Counted from the first letter of the stretch, positions 1 to 9,200 are shown. The stretch: DNA of 61,145 nt from Cellulomonas hominis (GCF_901521055.1 NZ_CABEGA010000022.1:1-61145), one strand, 5' to 3'. The notes: generated from the sequence alone by a model not told the origin. A program made the numbers and translations.

Positions 1-1
1 G

Positions 2-1894
2 GGCGGAGGCCGCCGGGGGCCCGGCCCCCCCCCCCCGCTCGCCCCGGCTGCCGACCCCCGGCGCACGCCCCCGCCCGGAGCGCGACCCGCCGCCGACCCG
101 CTCAGGCGGGCCGTCCGGCTCCTCGACGTCGACCGCCGCCGTGTCGCGCTCGCCGTGCTGCTCGGCGTGCTGGCGCTCGGGTCCGCCGTCGCGCTCGCCG
201 CCGTCTCGGCGTGGCTGATCACGCGCGCGGCCCAGATGCCGCCGGTGCTGGAGCTGTCGGTGGCGACCGTCGCGGTGCGCGCCTTCGGCATCGGCCGCGG
301 GCTGTTCCGCTACCTCGAGCGGCTCGTGTCGCACGACGTCGCGCTGCGCGGCATGAGCACGCTGCGCACGACCCTGTACTCGCGGCTCGCGGCAGGCCGC
401 CCGGAGGCGACCCTCGGGCTGCGGCGCGGCGACCTGCTCGCCCGCGTCGGCGCGGACGTCGACGCGGTCGGTGACGTCGTGGTCCGGGGCCTGCTGCCCG
501 CGGCCGTCGCCGCGGTCCTCGGGCTCGGCACGGTCGTCGCGATGGGGCTGTTCCTGCCCGCAGCGGGCCTGACGCTCGCCGCCTGCCTGCTGCTCGCGGG
601 CGTCATCGCGCCGTGGCTCGCCCAGCGTGCCGCGCGGACCACGGAGCAGCGCGCCGCCGCGGCCCGCGCCGAGATGGCGGCCACCGCGCTGGGCCTGCTG
701 GAGGACGCCGGCCCGCTCGCGGTGCAGGGCCGCACCACCGAGGAGCTGGCCCGCCTGCGCACCGCCGACGCCGACCTCGCGCGCGCCACGGACGCCGGTG
801 CGGGGCCCGCGGCGGTCGCCGCGGCGCTCGGGAACCTCGCCGTCGGGGTGGCCGTGCTGGCCGCCCTGCTGGTCGGGATCCCGGCCGCGACCGCGGGCAC
901 CCTGGCCCCCGTCGAGCTCGCCGTGATCGTGCTGACCCCTCTCGCCGCGTTCGAGGCGACCTCCGTGCTGCCCGCCGCCGCCATCCAGGTGCACCGCTCC
1001 CGCGCGGCCGCGGCCCGGCTGATGGCGGTGCTCGACGACGCGGACGGACCCGCGCCGGCGCCCGCCGACCCGCGCACGGCCCCGGACGGGGCGCCCGGCG
1101 AGGACCGCTCGGGTCCCGGCCCGCGGCTCGTCGCCCGCGGTCTCGCCGTGGGCTGGCCCGGCCGTCCGCCGGTGGTCGAGGGCCTCGACCTCGACGTGTC
1201 CCCCGGGCGCAGCGTCGCCGTCGTCGGCCCGTCCGGCGTCGGGAAGACGACCCTGCTGCTCACGCTCGCCGGCTTCCTGCCGCCGCGCGCCGGGGAGGTG
1301 CTCCTCGATGGCGTGCCGCTGGCCGAGGTCGACCCCGCGGCCCGCCTGGCCCGGCTGGCGCTGACCACGGAGGACGCACACGTCTTCGAGACCACGGTGC
1401 TGGAGAACCTGCGGGTCGCCCGCGGGGACGCCACGCCGCAGGACGCGCGCGCCGCGCTGGACCGCGCCGGCCTCGGCGACTGGCTCGCCGGCCTGCCGGA
1501 CGGCGTCGACACCGTGCTCGGCCCGGACGCCCGTAGCGTCTCCGGCGGCGAGCGGCGGCGCCTGCTGCTCGCGCGGTCCCTGCTGGCCGCCGCTCCGCTC
1601 CTGCTGGTCGACGAGCCCGCCGAGCACCTCGACCCCGCCACCGCCGACCGGCTCGTCACCGACCTGCTCGCCGCGCCCCGGGGCGAGGACGCGTCGCGCG
1701 GGGTCCTGGTCGTCACGCACCGGCTCGCCCCGCTCGCCGCGGCCGACGAGGTGCTGGTGCTCCGCGACGGCCGGGTCGCGGCGCGCGGCGCGCACACGGA
1801 CCTGATCGCCGCCGACGACGACTACCGTGAGGCGCACGCCAGCGAGCAGCACGACGGTGGGACGGGGACGACGAGGGCATGGCCGACGACCTGA
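2..1894 (+). CDS. cydC: CydC-type thiol exporter ABC subunit, 5' end missing
   Basis: This encodes the CydC half of the CydDC exporter, which moves cysteine/glutathione out of the cytoplasm and is needed to assemble cytochrome bd oxidase. The membrane domain fills roughly the first 300 residues (counted from GTG 155). The ATPase domain follows, with Walker A GPSGVGKTT near residue 357, signature VSGGE near 462, Walker B LLLVDEPAE near 482 and the H-loop VVTHRL. The frame is open from base 2 with no start codon before GTG 155. That upstream stretch encodes a Pro/Ala-rich segment followed by DPLRRAVRLLDVDRRR, which resembles the normal CydC N-terminus. I therefore read the gene as truncated by the contig end, or as the C-terminal half of a CydD-CydC fusion with a Pro-rich linker. 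The stop codon overlaps the next gene by 16 nt. Confidence 0.9.
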   Translation, partial: GGGRRGPGPPPPLAPAADPRRTPPPGARPAADPLRRAVRLLDVDRRRVALAVLLGVLALGSAVALAAVSAWLITRAAQMPPVLELSVATVAVRAFGIGRGLFRYLERLVSHDVALRGMSTLRTTLYSRLAAGRPEATLGLRRGDLLARVGADVDAVGDVVVRGLLPAAVAAVLGLGTVVAMGLFLPAAGLTLAACLLLAGVIAPWLAQRAARTTEQRAAAARAEMAATALGLLEDAGPLAVQGRTTEELARLRTADADLARATDAGAGPAAVAAALGNLAVGVAVLAALLVGIPAATAGTLAPVELAVIVLTPLAAFEATSVLPAAAIQVHRSRAAAARLMAVLDDADGPAPAPADPRTAPDGAPGEDRSGPGPRLVARGLAVGWPGRPPVVEGLDLDVSPGRSVAVVGPSGVGKTTLLLTLAGFLPPRAGEVLLDGVPLAEVDPAARLARLALTTEDAHVFETTVLENLRVARGDATPQDARAALDRAGLGDWLAGLPDGVDTVLGPDARSVSGGERRRLLLARSLLAAAPLLLVDEPAEHLDPATADRLVTDLLAAPRGEDASRGVLVVTHRLAPLAAADEVLVLRDGRVAARGAHTDLIAADDDYREAHASEQHDGGTGTTRAWPTT

Positions 1895-3711
1895 CGACGC
1901 AGCGCCCGACCCCGGCGGGGCCGGAGCGCCGGCCCGATCGCCACGAGCGGCCCGGCGGGCTGCCCGAGCCGACCTACGGACCGGGCGTCACCACGACGAT
2001 CCACGTCCGCGAGCCCGGCGGCCGCTCCCACCTGGAGCTCGGCACGGCGTCCGAGACCGGCGACGAGATGGCCGACCTGCTGGACGCGGTCCTGTCCGTC
2101 GCCTCCGGCCTGGAGCTGCCGGGCGTCCTGGAGCGGTTCGTCCGCGTCTCGGTCGAGCTGACCGGGGCGAAGTACGGCGCGATCAACGTGCTGGACTCCC
2201 GCGGCGAGTCCACCACCTTCGTGCAGACCGGCGTCCCCGCGGCCGCCGCCGCGATGATGGGCCACCCGCCGCACGCGCAGGGCGTGCTGAGCAAGATCCC
2301 GACGCACGGCGTGCTGAAGCTGGACGACCTGACGGACCACCCGGCGTTCCGGGGCTGGCCGGCGGGGCACCCGTCGATGGGGTCGTTCCTCGGCGCCTCG
2401 GTGCGGGTCCGGGAGCAGGTCTACGGCTACCTGTACCTCTCCGAGAAGGAGGGCGGGTTCACCGACCAGGACGCCACCACGGTGATCGCGCTCGCCGCCA
2501 CCGCGGGCGTCGCCGTGTCGAACGCGCAGCTGTACGCCGACGCCGCCCGCCGCGAGCACTGGCTGCGCGCGGGCCAGGACATCACCACCATGCTGCTGTC
2601 CGGCGCCGACGAGGAGGAGGCGCTCGCCCACATCGCCGCGACCGCCCGGGACGTCGCGGACGCGGACACGGCGGCGCTGGCCCTGCCGGGCGTGGCGGGC
2701 GAGCTCCTGATCGAGCTGGCCGACGGCCACAACGCGGACAGCCTGATCGGCGCGCGGCTCACCCCCGGCGGGCCGACGTGGTCGGTCATGGAGGAGGGCA
2801 CCGGGCTGCTGCTCGAGTCCCTGTCCACGTCCCGCCGCATCACCGTCCCCGCGATGCGGGCGTTCGGCTCGGCGATCTTCGCCCCGCTGCAGACGTCCGG
2901 CCGCGGCGTCGGCGTGCTCATCCTGCTGCGCAAGATCGGCTCCCTGACGTTCGAGCCGAGCGACCTCGCCACCGCCGAGTCGTTCGCGTCCCAGGCGGCC
3001 CTCGCGTTCGTGCTGGCCGAGGCCCGGCACGCGCAGGACGTCGCGGCCCTGCTCGACGAGCGCGAACGGATCGCCCGGGACCTGCACGACCTCGCCATCC
3101 AGCAGCTGTTCGCCACCGGCATGCAGCTCGAGACGGTGCGCCGGCGGTCGGCCCGCGGGGTCGACCCGTCGGAGCTCACGAGCATCGTCGAGGAGGCGCT
3201 GGACAACGTCGACGCCTCGGTCCGGCAGATCCGGCAGATCGTCTACGCGCTGCGCGACCCCGACGCCGCCACGGGCATCGTCGAGCGGCTGCGCCGGGAG
3301 GCGTCGCTCGCCCGCACCGGGCTCGGGTTCGCCCCGTCGCTCGTCGTGACGCTCGACGGGGAGTCCGTGCCGGACGGGGACTACATCGTGGCGGACCTCA
3401 TCGACGAGCGGATCGGCCCGGACCGCACCGACGACGTGGTGGCGGTGGTCCGGGAGGGGCTGGCGAACGCCGCCCGGCACGCGCACGCGTCCTCGGTCAG
3501 CGTCCGGGTGGCCGTCCGCGGCTCCGGGCCGACGGGGGCCGTGCTGGTCGAGGTCGAGGACGACGGCGTCGGCCTGCCCGCGGTGCGGGACCGGCGGTCC
3601 GGGACCGGGAACCTCGCGGCGCGCGCACGGCAGCACGGCGGGACGTTCTCGCTGGGTGCCGCACCGGGGGGCACGGGCACGCTGCTGTCGTGGGAGGTCC
3701 CGCTCGGCTGA
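1879..3711 (+). CDS. Two-GAF sensor histidine kinase, DevS/DosS-like
   Basis: A 610-residue soluble histidine kinase. GAF domains lie at about 65-215 and 225-385. A HisKA_3 dimerisation helix carries the phospho-acceptor His403 in RIARDLHDL. A HATPase_c domain at the C-terminus has an N-box (GLANAARHAHA), a G-box (EDDGVGL) and GTGNLAARA. The first GAF has the HPSMGSFLG segment (His164) that aligns with the haem-ligand region of mycobacterial DevS (HPPMRTFLG), so haem-based O2/NO/CO or redox sensing is plausible but not proven. It starts inside the end of cydC (16-nt overlap), so it is probably translationally coupled to a gene for low-oxygen respiration. Its likely partner is the convergent DevR-like gene at 3740-4423. 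Confidence 0.88.
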   Translation: MADDLTTQRPTPAGPERRPDRHERPGGLPEPTYGPGVTTTIHVREPGGRSHLELGTASETGDEMADLLDAVLSVASGLELPGVLERFVRVSVELTGAKYGAINVLDSRGESTTFVQTGVPAAAAAMMGHPPHAQGVLSKIPTHGVLKLDDLTDHPAFRGWPAGHPSMGSFLGASVRVREQVYGYLYLSEKEGGFTDQDATTVIALAATAGVAVSNAQLYADAARREHWLRAGQDITTMLLSGADEEEALAHIAATARDVADADTAALALPGVAGELLIELADGHNADSLIGARLTPGGPTWSVMEEGTGLLLESLSTSRRITVPAMRAFGSAIFAPLQTSGRGVGVLILLRKIGSLTFEPSDLATAESFASQAALAFVLAEARHAQDVAALLDERERIARDLHDLAIQQLFATGMQLETVRRRSARGVDPSELTSIVEEALDNVDASVRQIRQIVYALRDPDAATGIVERLRREASLARTGLGFAPSLVVTLDGESVPDGDYIVADLIDERIGPDRTDDVVAVVREGLANAARHAHASSVSVRVAVRGSGPTGAVLVEVEDDGVGLPAVRDRRSGTGNLAARARQHGGTFSLGAAPGGTGTLLSWEVPLG

Positions 3712-3739
3712 GCGGGATGCCGGTGAGCCGGCCCGGAGG

Positions 3740-4423
3740 TCAGGAGTGCCCGGCCTCCGCGCGCCAGCCGCTGTGCCGGCGGGCGGCGACCCAGGCGGCC
3801 ACCTGGGTGCGGCGCTGCAGGCCCATCTTGGCCAGCAGCGAGGTGATGTGGTTCTTCACGGTCTTCTCCGCGACGCCCAGGCGCTCGGCGATCTCGCGGT
3901 TGGACAGCCCGTCGCCGATCAGGTCGAGCACCTTGAGCTCGCTCGGCGTGAGGTTCTCCGTCGGGTCCTCGTGGCCGGCGCGGCGGCGGGTGACCGTCCG
4001 CTCGTCGAGCAGGGTCCGGCCGGAGGCCACGGCACGGATCACGTCGGTGATCTCGGCGCCCCGGACGCTCTTCAGCAGGTAGGCGGCGGCGCCGGCGTCC
4101 AGCGCCTCGGCCAGCGCGTCGTCGTCGTCGAACGAGGTCAGCACGATGGCCCGGGCGGTGGGCAGCGTGACCGCCACCTGCTTCATCAGGTCGATGCCGG
4201 TGCCGTCCGGGAGCTGCAGGTCCACCAGCAGCACGTCGGGGTGCACCAGTCCCGCGCGGCGCACGCCGTCGGCGACGGACCCCGCCTCGGCGACGACCTT
4301 CATCCCGTCGGCGCGCTCGACCACCTCGGCGATGCCCCGCCGCACGACCTCGTGGTCGTCGACGATCATCACCGAGATCTCCCCGGAGCGGGCCGGCTGC
4401 ACTGCGCTGTTCGTGGCGGACAC
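3740..4423 (-). CDS. devR: NarL/DevR-type response regulator
   Basis: A 227-residue receiver plus LuxR-type DNA-binding protein. The receiver has the acid pocket VDDHE (Asp22, Asp23), the phosphorylatable Asp68 in LLVDLQLPDG, and the conserved Thr and Lys in VLTSF and LLKSV. The C-terminal helix-turn-helix reads EIAERLGVAEKTVKNHI. The DevR-like signatures VVRRGI, EAGSVA and AEKTVKNHITSLLAKMG suggest the hypoxia/dormancy branch. GTG 4423 is chosen because a -10 box TACGAT lies exactly 6 nt upstream and because starting at ATG 4369 would remove beta-strand 1. The ATG does have a GGGGAG sequence 9 nt upstream, so it remains an alternative. The gene is convergent with the sensor kinase, 28 bp apart. 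Confidence 0.85.
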   Translation of the reverse strand: MSATNSAVQPARSGEISVMIVDDHEVVRRGIAEVVERADGMKVVAEAGSVADGVRRAGLVHPDVLLVDLQLPDGTGIDLMKQVAVTLPTARAIVLTSFDDDDALAEALDAGAAAYLLKSVRGAEITDVIRAVASGRTLLDERTVTRRRAGHEDPTENLTPSELKVLDLIGDGLSNREIAERLGVAEKTVKNHITSLLAKMGLQRRTQVAAWVAARRHSGWRAEAGHS

Positions 4424-4516
4424 GAAGGCATCGTATCGACCCCGCGCGCCGGGGTGGCGCACCGCCGCACCCGGCTCGCCTGGCGCGGCGGTCCCGCGTG
4501 GGGGAACCTCTCGCCC

Positions 4517-5464
4517 ATGACCACCGTGCTGCTGCCGTCCTCGATCCCGCTCTCCCCCACGCTGCCGGACGGGGTGCGGACGGCCACGTACGACGTCCGG
4601 GAGCCGCTGCCCGACCACCTGGTCGACGCGGAGGCGCTCGTGGCCTGGGGCAACCCCACCGCGCAGCTCGCCGACGCCGCCCGCCGGATGGGCCGGCTGC
4701 GCTGGGTGCAGGCGCTGGCGGCGGGCACGGACGGCGTGCTGGCGGCCGGCTTCGCGCCCCACGTGCAGGTGACCTCCGGCCGCGGGCTGCACGACGGCCC
4801 GGTCGCCGAGCACACGCTGGCGCTGGTGCTCGCGGCCGCGCGGCGGCTGCCCGAGCTGGTCCGCGCCCAGGACGAGCACCGCTGGGCGGAGGAGCTGGGC
4901 GGCATCCAGCGGCTGCCGCACGAGGGCGGCGAGTTCCGCTCGCTGTCCGGGGCGCGGGTGCTGATCTGGGGCTTCGGGTCGATCGCCGCGCGGCTGGCGC
5001 CCCTGCTCACGGTGCTCGGTGCCCAGGTGGTCGGCGTGGCGTCGCACGCCGGGCAGCGCGCCGGCTACCCGGTGATCGCCGCGCGGGACGTCGCCCGCAC
5101 GCTGCCCGGGACCGACGTGCTGATCGCGATCCTCCCGGCGACCCCCGCCACCCGCCGCGTGCTGGACGCCGACGTGTTCGCCGCCCTGCCGGACCACGCG
5201 TGGGTGGTCAACGTCGGGCGCGGCTCCACGCTGGACGAGGACGACCTGCTGGACGCCATCCGCGCCGGCCGGCTCGCGGGGGCGGCGCTCGACGTCTTCG
5301 AGACCGAGCCGCTGCCCGCGAGCTCCCCGCTGTGGGACGAGCCGCGCGTGCTCATCACCCCGCACGCGGCGGGCGGCCGGCCGATCGGCGCGGACACGCT
5401 GCTGAGCGACAACATCGGCGCGTTCGTGCGCGGCGAGCCGCTGCGCAACCTGGTGCGCCGCTGA
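4517..5464 (+). CDS. D-isomer-specific 2-hydroxyacid dehydrogenase
   Basis: A 315-residue NAD(P)-dependent enzyme that interconverts a 2-oxoacid and a D-2-hydroxyacid; the substrate cannot be read from the sequence. The Rossmann motif is LIWGFGSIAARL. The catalytic triad is visible as Arg235 in VNVGRGS, a Glu in VFETEPLP (262/264) and His283 in ITPHAAGG. The substrate domain lacks the ACT extension of serA-type 3-phosphoglycerate dehydrogenases, so it is closer to the glyoxylate/hydroxypyruvate reductase branch. It stands alone between the divergent devR gene and the convergent mutM. The segment AACCT followed by 7 nt and ATG could be a weak leaderless promoter. Confidence 0.85.
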   Translation: MTTVLLPSSIPLSPTLPDGVRTATYDVREPLPDHLVDAEALVAWGNPTAQLADAARRMGRLRWVQALAAGTDGVLAAGFAPHVQVTSGRGLHDGPVAEHTLALVLAAARRLPELVRAQDEHRWAEELGGIQRLPHEGGEFRSLSGARVLIWGFGSIAARLAPLLTVLGAQVVGVASHAGQRAGYPVIAARDVARTLPGTDVLIAILPATPATRRVLDADVFAALPDHAWVVNVGRGSTLDEDDLLDAIRAGRLAGAALDVFETEPLPASSPLWDEPRVLITPHAAGGRPIGADTLLSDNIGAFVRGEPLRNLVRR

Positions 5465-5487
5465 CGTGCGCCGCTGAGGTCCGCCCC

Positions 5488-6411
5488 TCAGGCCGCCGGG
5501 GCCGGCTGGCAGACGGGGCACAGGTGCGACGAGCGGTTCATGAAGGGCTCGCGCACCACCGGAGTCCCGCAGCGGGGGCACGGGCGGCCGGCCTGCCCGT
5601 AGACGGCCAGCGACCGGTCGAAGTACCCGGACGCCCCGTTGACGTTGACGTACAGGGCGTCGAAGCTCGTCCCGCCCTGGGCGAGGGCGTCCCGCATGAC
5701 GCCCGCGACGGAGTCGAGCACGCGCAGCGCCGTCGCCTGGTCGAGGTCCGCGGTCGGCGTCGCCGGGTGCACCCGCGCCCGCCAGAGGCCCTCGTCGGCG
5801 TAGATGTTGCCGACCCCGGACACGACGCCCTGGTCGAGCACCGCCCGCTTCACCTGCGTGCGGCGACGTCGGATCGCCCGGGCGACGGCGTCCACGTCCA
5901 GCGCGGGGTCCAGCAGGTCGCGGCCGATGTGCGCGACGGGCGCCGGCACCAGGTCCAGGTCCGAGCCCGCGCCGCCGGGGCGGCCGTCCGTGGTCGGCTC
6001 GAGGTCCACCACGGACAGGTGCCCGAACGTCCGCTGGTCCACGAAGTCGAGCGCGCCGCCGTCGTCGAGCAGCAGGCGCACCCGCAGGTGCCCGTGCTCG
6101 CCGCCGGACTCGACGTCGGCCGCCGACCCGCGCACGAGCAGCTGGCCGCTCATGCCGAGGTGCGCCAGCAGGGCGTCGTCGGGCCGCTCCCCCGGCGCGC
6201 CGGGGTGGTCGAGCGGCAGCCAGAGGAACTTGCCGCGGCGCGCGGCGGCAGTCAGCGTGCGCCCGGTGAGCCGCCCCGCGAGGTCCGCGGGGCCGGCGAG
6301 GTGGCGGCGCACGCTGTACGGGCGGCGCACCTCCACCGACCGCACGGTGCGGCCGACCACGTGGCGCTCGAGGCCGTCACGGACGGTCTCGACCTCGGGC
6401 AGCTCCGGCAC
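5488..6411 (-). CDS. mutM: Formamidopyrimidine-DNA glycosylase
   Basis: A 307-residue base-excision repair enzyme that removes 8-oxoguanine and formamidopyrimidines and nicks the abasic site. The mature N-terminus is PELPEVETV, giving the catalytic Pro2 and Glu3. A Lys of the beta-hairpin is in RRGKFLW. The helix-two-turn-helix region contains [14 protein letters not shown]-terminal zinc finger has Cys278, Cys281, Cys298 and Cys301 (CPRC...CPVC). The start is a GTG. It lies 16 nt downstream of rnc and is the last gene of the minus-strand housekeeping chain. Confidence 0.96.
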   Translation of the reverse strand: MPELPEVETVRDGLERHVVGRTVRSVEVRRPYSVRRHLAGPADLAGRLTGRTLTAAARRGKFLWLPLDHPGAPGERPDDALLAHLGMSGQLLVRGSAADVESGGEHGHLRVRLLLDDGGALDFVDQRTFGHLSVVDLEPTTDGRPGGAGSDLDLVPAPVAHIGRDLLDPALDVDAVARAIRRRRTQVKRAVLDQGVVSGVGNIYADEGLWRARVHPATPTADLDQATALRVLDSVAGVMRDALAQGGTSFDALYVNVNGASGYFDRSLAVYGQAGRPCPRCGTPVVREPFMNRSSHLCPVCQPAPAA

Positions 6412-6427
6412 GCGGGACCCGGCCGGC

Positions 6428-7177
6428 TCAGTCGGCGGCGTCGACCGGGACCGCGGCGGCGTCGGCGGCCTCGGCGGCCTCCGCCAGGGTCTCGGCCTCC
6501 GCCTGCAGAGCGGTCCACGCGAGCGCGGCGGCGCGCTGCTCCGCGAGCTTCTTCGCGGTGCCCGTGCCGGTGCCGCGCACCTGCCCGGCCACGACGGCCT
6601 CGGCGGTGAACGTGCGGGCGTGGTCCGGGCCGTCGCTGGTCACCTGGTACACCGGAGCGCCCAGGCCGAGCGCGGCGGTGAGCTCCTGCAGGCTCGTCTT
6701 CCAGTCCAGGCCCGCGCCGAGGTCCGCGGCGGCCGTCAGCGTGGGGCCGACCAGGCGCAGGACGATCTGCCGGGACACCTCGAGGCCGTGAGACAGGTAC
6801 ACGGCGCCGAACAGGGCCTCCAGGGTGTCGGACAGGATCGAGTCCTTGTCCCGCCCGCCGGTGGCGAGCTCCCCCTTGCCGAGCAGCACGTACGACCCGA
6901 GGTCGAGGGCCCGCGCGACCTCCGCCAGCGCGCGCTGGGACACGGTCGCGGCGCGCATCTTCGCGAGCTCGCCCTCGGACTGACCCGGGTGCCGGCGGTA
7001 CAGCTCCTCGGTGACCGTGAGCCCGAGCACGGTGTCGCCCAGGAACTCCAGGCGCTCGTTGGTCGGGATGCCGCCCGCCTCGTGGGCGAACGACCGGTGG
7101 GTGAGGGCGAGCACCAGCAGCTCGGGGTCCAGGTGGACCCCGAGCTGCTGGGCGAGCTGTGCTGCTGAGGTGCTCAT
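6428..7177 (-). CDS. rnc: Ribonuclease III
   Basis: A 249-residue double-strand-specific endoribonuclease that processes rRNA precursors and structured mRNAs. The RNase III signature [13 protein letters not shown] is near residue 40, and the second catalytic acidic cluster is in [12 protein letters not shown] double-stranded RNA binding domain follows ([14 protein letters not shown] ... [14 protein letters not shown]). The last 25 residues are an Ala/Glu-rich tail. The start MSTSAAQ at ATG 7177 follows rpmF by 58 nt. The frame stays open further upstream, but that part overlaps rpmF in another frame and has no family similarity. Confidence 0.95.
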   Translation of the reverse strand: MSTSAAQLAQQLGVHLDPELLVLALTHRSFAHEAGGIPTNERLEFLGDTVLGLTVTEELYRRHPGQSEGELAKMRAATVSQRALAEVARALDLGSYVLLGKGELATGGRDKDSILSDTLEALFGAVYLSHGLEVSRQIVLRLVGPTLTAAADLGAGLDWKTSLQELTAALGLGAPVYQVTSDGPDHARTFTAEAVVAGQVRGTGTGTAKKLAEQRAAALAWTALQAEAETLAEAAEAADAAAVPVDAAD

Positions 7178-7235
7178 GGTGCTCGTCGCCCGCGCGTCCG
7201 GTGCGTCACCGGCCGCAGGCGCGTCGGCGCTGGCG

Positions 7236-7430
7236 TCAGCCGGCGTGCTCGGTCCGCATCGCCTCGGCGTAGCGGCGACCGGCGTAGGTGCCGCACGTCG
7301 GGCACGCCTGGTGGGGGCGCATGTTCGACTGGCACTGCGGGCAGGTCGTGAGCGTCGTGGCAGTGGTCTTCCACTGCGACCGACGCGCACGGGTGTTGCT
7401 GCGCGACATCTTGCGCTTCGGAACAGCCAC
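7236..7430 (-). CDS. rpmF: 50S ribosomal protein L32
   Basis: A 64-residue ribosomal protein beginning [20 protein letters not shown], the usual L32 N-terminus. It keeps all four zinc-binding cysteines (Cys30, Cys33, Cys43, Cys46), so this is the zinc-containing form. Its start codon lies 2 nt after the stop of the DUF177 gene, the classic yceD-rpmF pairing. Confidence 0.97.
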   Translation of the reverse strand: MAVPKRKMSRSNTRARRSQWKTTATTLTTCPQCQSNMRPHQACPTCGTYAGRRYAEAMRTEHAG

Positions 7431-7432
7431 GG

Positions 7433-8029
7433 CTAGCTCTCTCTCTTCTCGTCAAGCGTGCTCTGCAGGCCGCCGAGGGCCGCCCACCGAGGGTCAAGGG
7501 TCTCATGCGAATGCCCGGGGTCGTCCGCCAGGTGCGCTCCGCAGATGGAGCACAGACCCGGGCAGTCGTCCCGGCACAACGGCTGGAACGGTAGCGCAGT
7601 CACGACCGCGTCCCGAATCGCGGGCTCGACGTCGACCAGGTCGCCGTCCAGCTCGGGCAGGTCCTCCTCGTCGTCGCCGTTCTCCTTGGCGACCTCGGCA
7701 CGACCGGGGTACACGTAGAGCTCCTGGAGCTGGACGTCGAGGTTCTCGACGACCTCGTCCAGGCAGCGCACGCACTCCCCGACCGCCCGGGCCCGCACGG
7801 AGCCGGAGACGAAGACCCCCTCCATGACGGCCTCGAGCTGGAGGTCCAGCTCGACGTCGGCACCGGGGGGGACGCCGATCACGTCGGTACCGAGATCCTC
7901 GGGGGCGGGGACCGTCGCGCGGGCACGACGCATCGATCCCGGACGTCGGCCGAGCTCGTGGGTGTCGAGCACGAACGGCGAGCGGGGATCGAGGTGAGGC
8001 GCGCGCTCCACGGTCCACGTTCCTGTCAT
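7433..8029 (-). CDS. DUF177 / YceD family protein
   Basis: A 198-residue member of the DUF177 (YceD) family, which is linked genetically to 23S rRNA and L32 maturation. The family core is [23 protein letters not shown], given here in part; the C-terminal half has an acidic stretch ([12 protein letters not shown]) and a cysteine cluster [12 protein letters not shown] 8029 ([14 protein letters not shown]) is preferred over an upstream start because the preceding residues are not family-like. A promoter-like TAGGAT lies about 45 nt upstream. Confidence 0.88.
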   Translation of the reverse strand: MTGTWTVERAPHLDPRSPFVLDTHELGRRPGSMRRARATVPAPEDLGTDVIGVPPGADVELDLQLEAVMEGVFVSGSVRARAVGECVRCLDEVVENLDVQLQELYVYPGRAEVAKENGDDEEDLPELDGDLVDVEPAIRDAVVTALPFQPLCRDDCPGLCSICGAHLADDPGHSHETLDPRWAALGGLQSTLDEKRES

Positions 8030-8073
8030 GAGGGGGTCTCGGTCGCTGCGATGACCGGCAGGACCAACGGTCG

Positions 8074-8079
8074 ATCCTA
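8074..8079 (-). promoter_or_regulatory. Candidate -10 box for DUF177-rpmF
   Basis: TAGGAT on the minus strand, 44 nt upstream of ATG 8029 in the 115-bp gap after the coiled-coil gene. No convincing -35 element is visible at standard spacing, so this is a moderate call for an internal promoter feeding DUF177, rpmF, rnc and mutM. Confidence 0.4.
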
Positions 8080-8144
8080 CGGTACGGGGCCGCTCCCGCC
8101 CAAACGACAAGGGCCCTCACCGGCCGGGGCGTGCGTCACACGCC

Positions 8145-8648
8145 TCAGGACGCGGGGTCGTCCAGCCGGTCCGCGAGCTTGGCCCGCCCGGCCTGCACCT
8201 GGCTGAGCACCTTGCCCAGGTCGATCTCGAAGTCGGCGAGCCGCCGGTCGCAGTAGTCGTCGGCGTCCCGGCGCAGCCCGCGGGCGGTCTCCTCCGCCTC
8301 CCGGACGATCTCGGCGGCCCGCTCGTGGGCCAGGGCGACGACCGACTCGTTCTCGACGAGCTCGGCGGCCCGGCGGCGCGCGGCGGCCTCGATGCGCTCG
8401 GCGTCCGCCCGGGCCGCGGCGCGCTCCGCGTCGGCGGCGGCCAGGACGTCGTCGGCGCGCTGCAGCTGCGTGGGCAGCGCGGCACGGGCCTGCTCGACCA
8501 GGTCCAGCAGCTCCGCGCGGCTCACCAGGACGGAGGCGGACATCGGCATGGCGCGCGCCGCGGAGACGGCCTGCTCCAGCGCGTCGAGCACGGAGCTGAG
8601 GTTCTCCCGGCGCGCCCCGGGGGCGTCGGCGGCGGTCGGCTCGGTCAT
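8145..8648 (-). CDS. Coiled-coil protein, SepIVA/DivIVA-like
   Basis: A 167-residue, highly helical protein with long Ala/Glu/Arg heptad-like stretches (DADDVLAAADAERAAARADA, then RAAEIVREAEETARGLRRDA). It resembles short actinobacterial DivIVA/SepIVA-type or ATP synthase b-like coiled-coil proteins that sit between coaD and the DUF177 gene. A role in cell-envelope or septal organisation is an inference from family position only. GAGGGGAG lies 6 nt before ATG 8648, and the start overlaps the coaD stop by 4 nt. Confidence 0.7.
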   Translation of the reverse strand: MTEPTAADAPGARRENLSSVLDALEQAVSAARAMPMSASVLVSRAELLDLVEQARAALPTQLQRADDVLAAADAERAAARADAERIEAAARRRAAELVENESVVALAHERAAEIVREAEETARGLRRDADDYCDRRLADFEIDLGKVLSQVQAGRAKLADRLDDPAS

Positions 8649-9190
8649 GCGGGGCTCCCCTCGGCGGGTGTCGGTGCTCGGTCGGCGGACGCCGCGGTGC
8701 GCTGTGGGCGCGGATCGGTGCCCAGCGCGGCGTGCACGGCCGCGGCGACGGCCGGCGTCACGAGGTCGTCGATCCGGCCGCCGTGCCGGGCGACGTCCTT
8801 CACCAGCGACGACGCGACGTGGGACAGCGCGGGGTCCCCCACGACGAACGCGGTCTCGACGCCCGACAGGTGCCGGTTCATCAGGGCCATCGGCAGCTCG
8901 GCGTCGAAGTCCGCGCCGCCGCGCAGGCCCTTGACCACGACGTCGGCGCCGAGCGAGCGCAGCTCGTCCGCCAGCAGGCCCGCCGAGGACGTCACGCGCA
9001 CGCCCGGCAGGCCGGCGACCGCGTCCTCGATGAGCGCGACGCGGGTGGCGACGTCGAGCAGCGGGGACTTGGCGGCGTTGTGCGCGACCAGGACCACGAC
9101 CTCGTCCGCCAGACGCCGGGCGCGGCGCACCACGTCCAGGTGTCCGAGCGTGAAGGGGTCGTACGAGCCGGGGCACACCGCGAGGACCAC
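8645..9190 (-). CDS. coaD: Phosphopantetheine adenylyltransferase
   Basis: A 181-residue enzyme of coenzyme A synthesis that adenylylates 4'-phosphopantetheine. The nucleotidyl-transferase motif is GSYDPFTLGH at residues 8-17; the family ISSS loop appears as VASSLVKD. The last 25 residues (after AALGTDP) are a Pro/Ala extension not needed for catalysis. GTG 9190 is 10 nt downstream of rsmD, the common rsmD-coaD pairing. Confidence 0.95.
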   Translation of the reverse strand: MVLAVCPGSYDPFTLGHLDVVRRARRLADEVVVLVAHNAAKSPLLDVATRVALIEDAVAGLPGVRVTSSAGLLADELRSLGADVVVKGLRGGADFDAELPMALMNRHLSGVETAFVVGDPALSHVASSLVKDVARHGGRIDDLVTPAVAAAVHAALGTDPRPQRTAASADRAPTPAEGSPA

Positions 9191-9200
9191 GCGCCCGAAT

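Noticed and set aside
25..36. C-run at the start of the window as a biological homopolymer tract
   Set aside because: It is at the contig edge where low coverage and assembly error are likely, although it keeps the cydC frame open.
1822..3636. A 604-residue minus-strand frame opposite the sensor kinase, and similar very long frames elsewhere (for example 11599-16293 and 20771-23857)
   Set aside because: They are Arg/Pro/Ala/Gly-rich, have no domain similarity and mirror real genes on the other strand; long antisense frames are expected at this GC content.
3719..3732. GCCGG-TGAG-CCGGC hairpin between the sensor kinase and devR as a terminator
   Set aside because: A 5-bp stem is too weak in this composition to call with confidence.
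7178..7390. N-terminal extension of RNase III across rpmF
   Set aside because: The extra residues overlap rpmF in a different frame and are only Ala/Arg/Pro-rich; MSTSAAQ at 7177 matches the family length.
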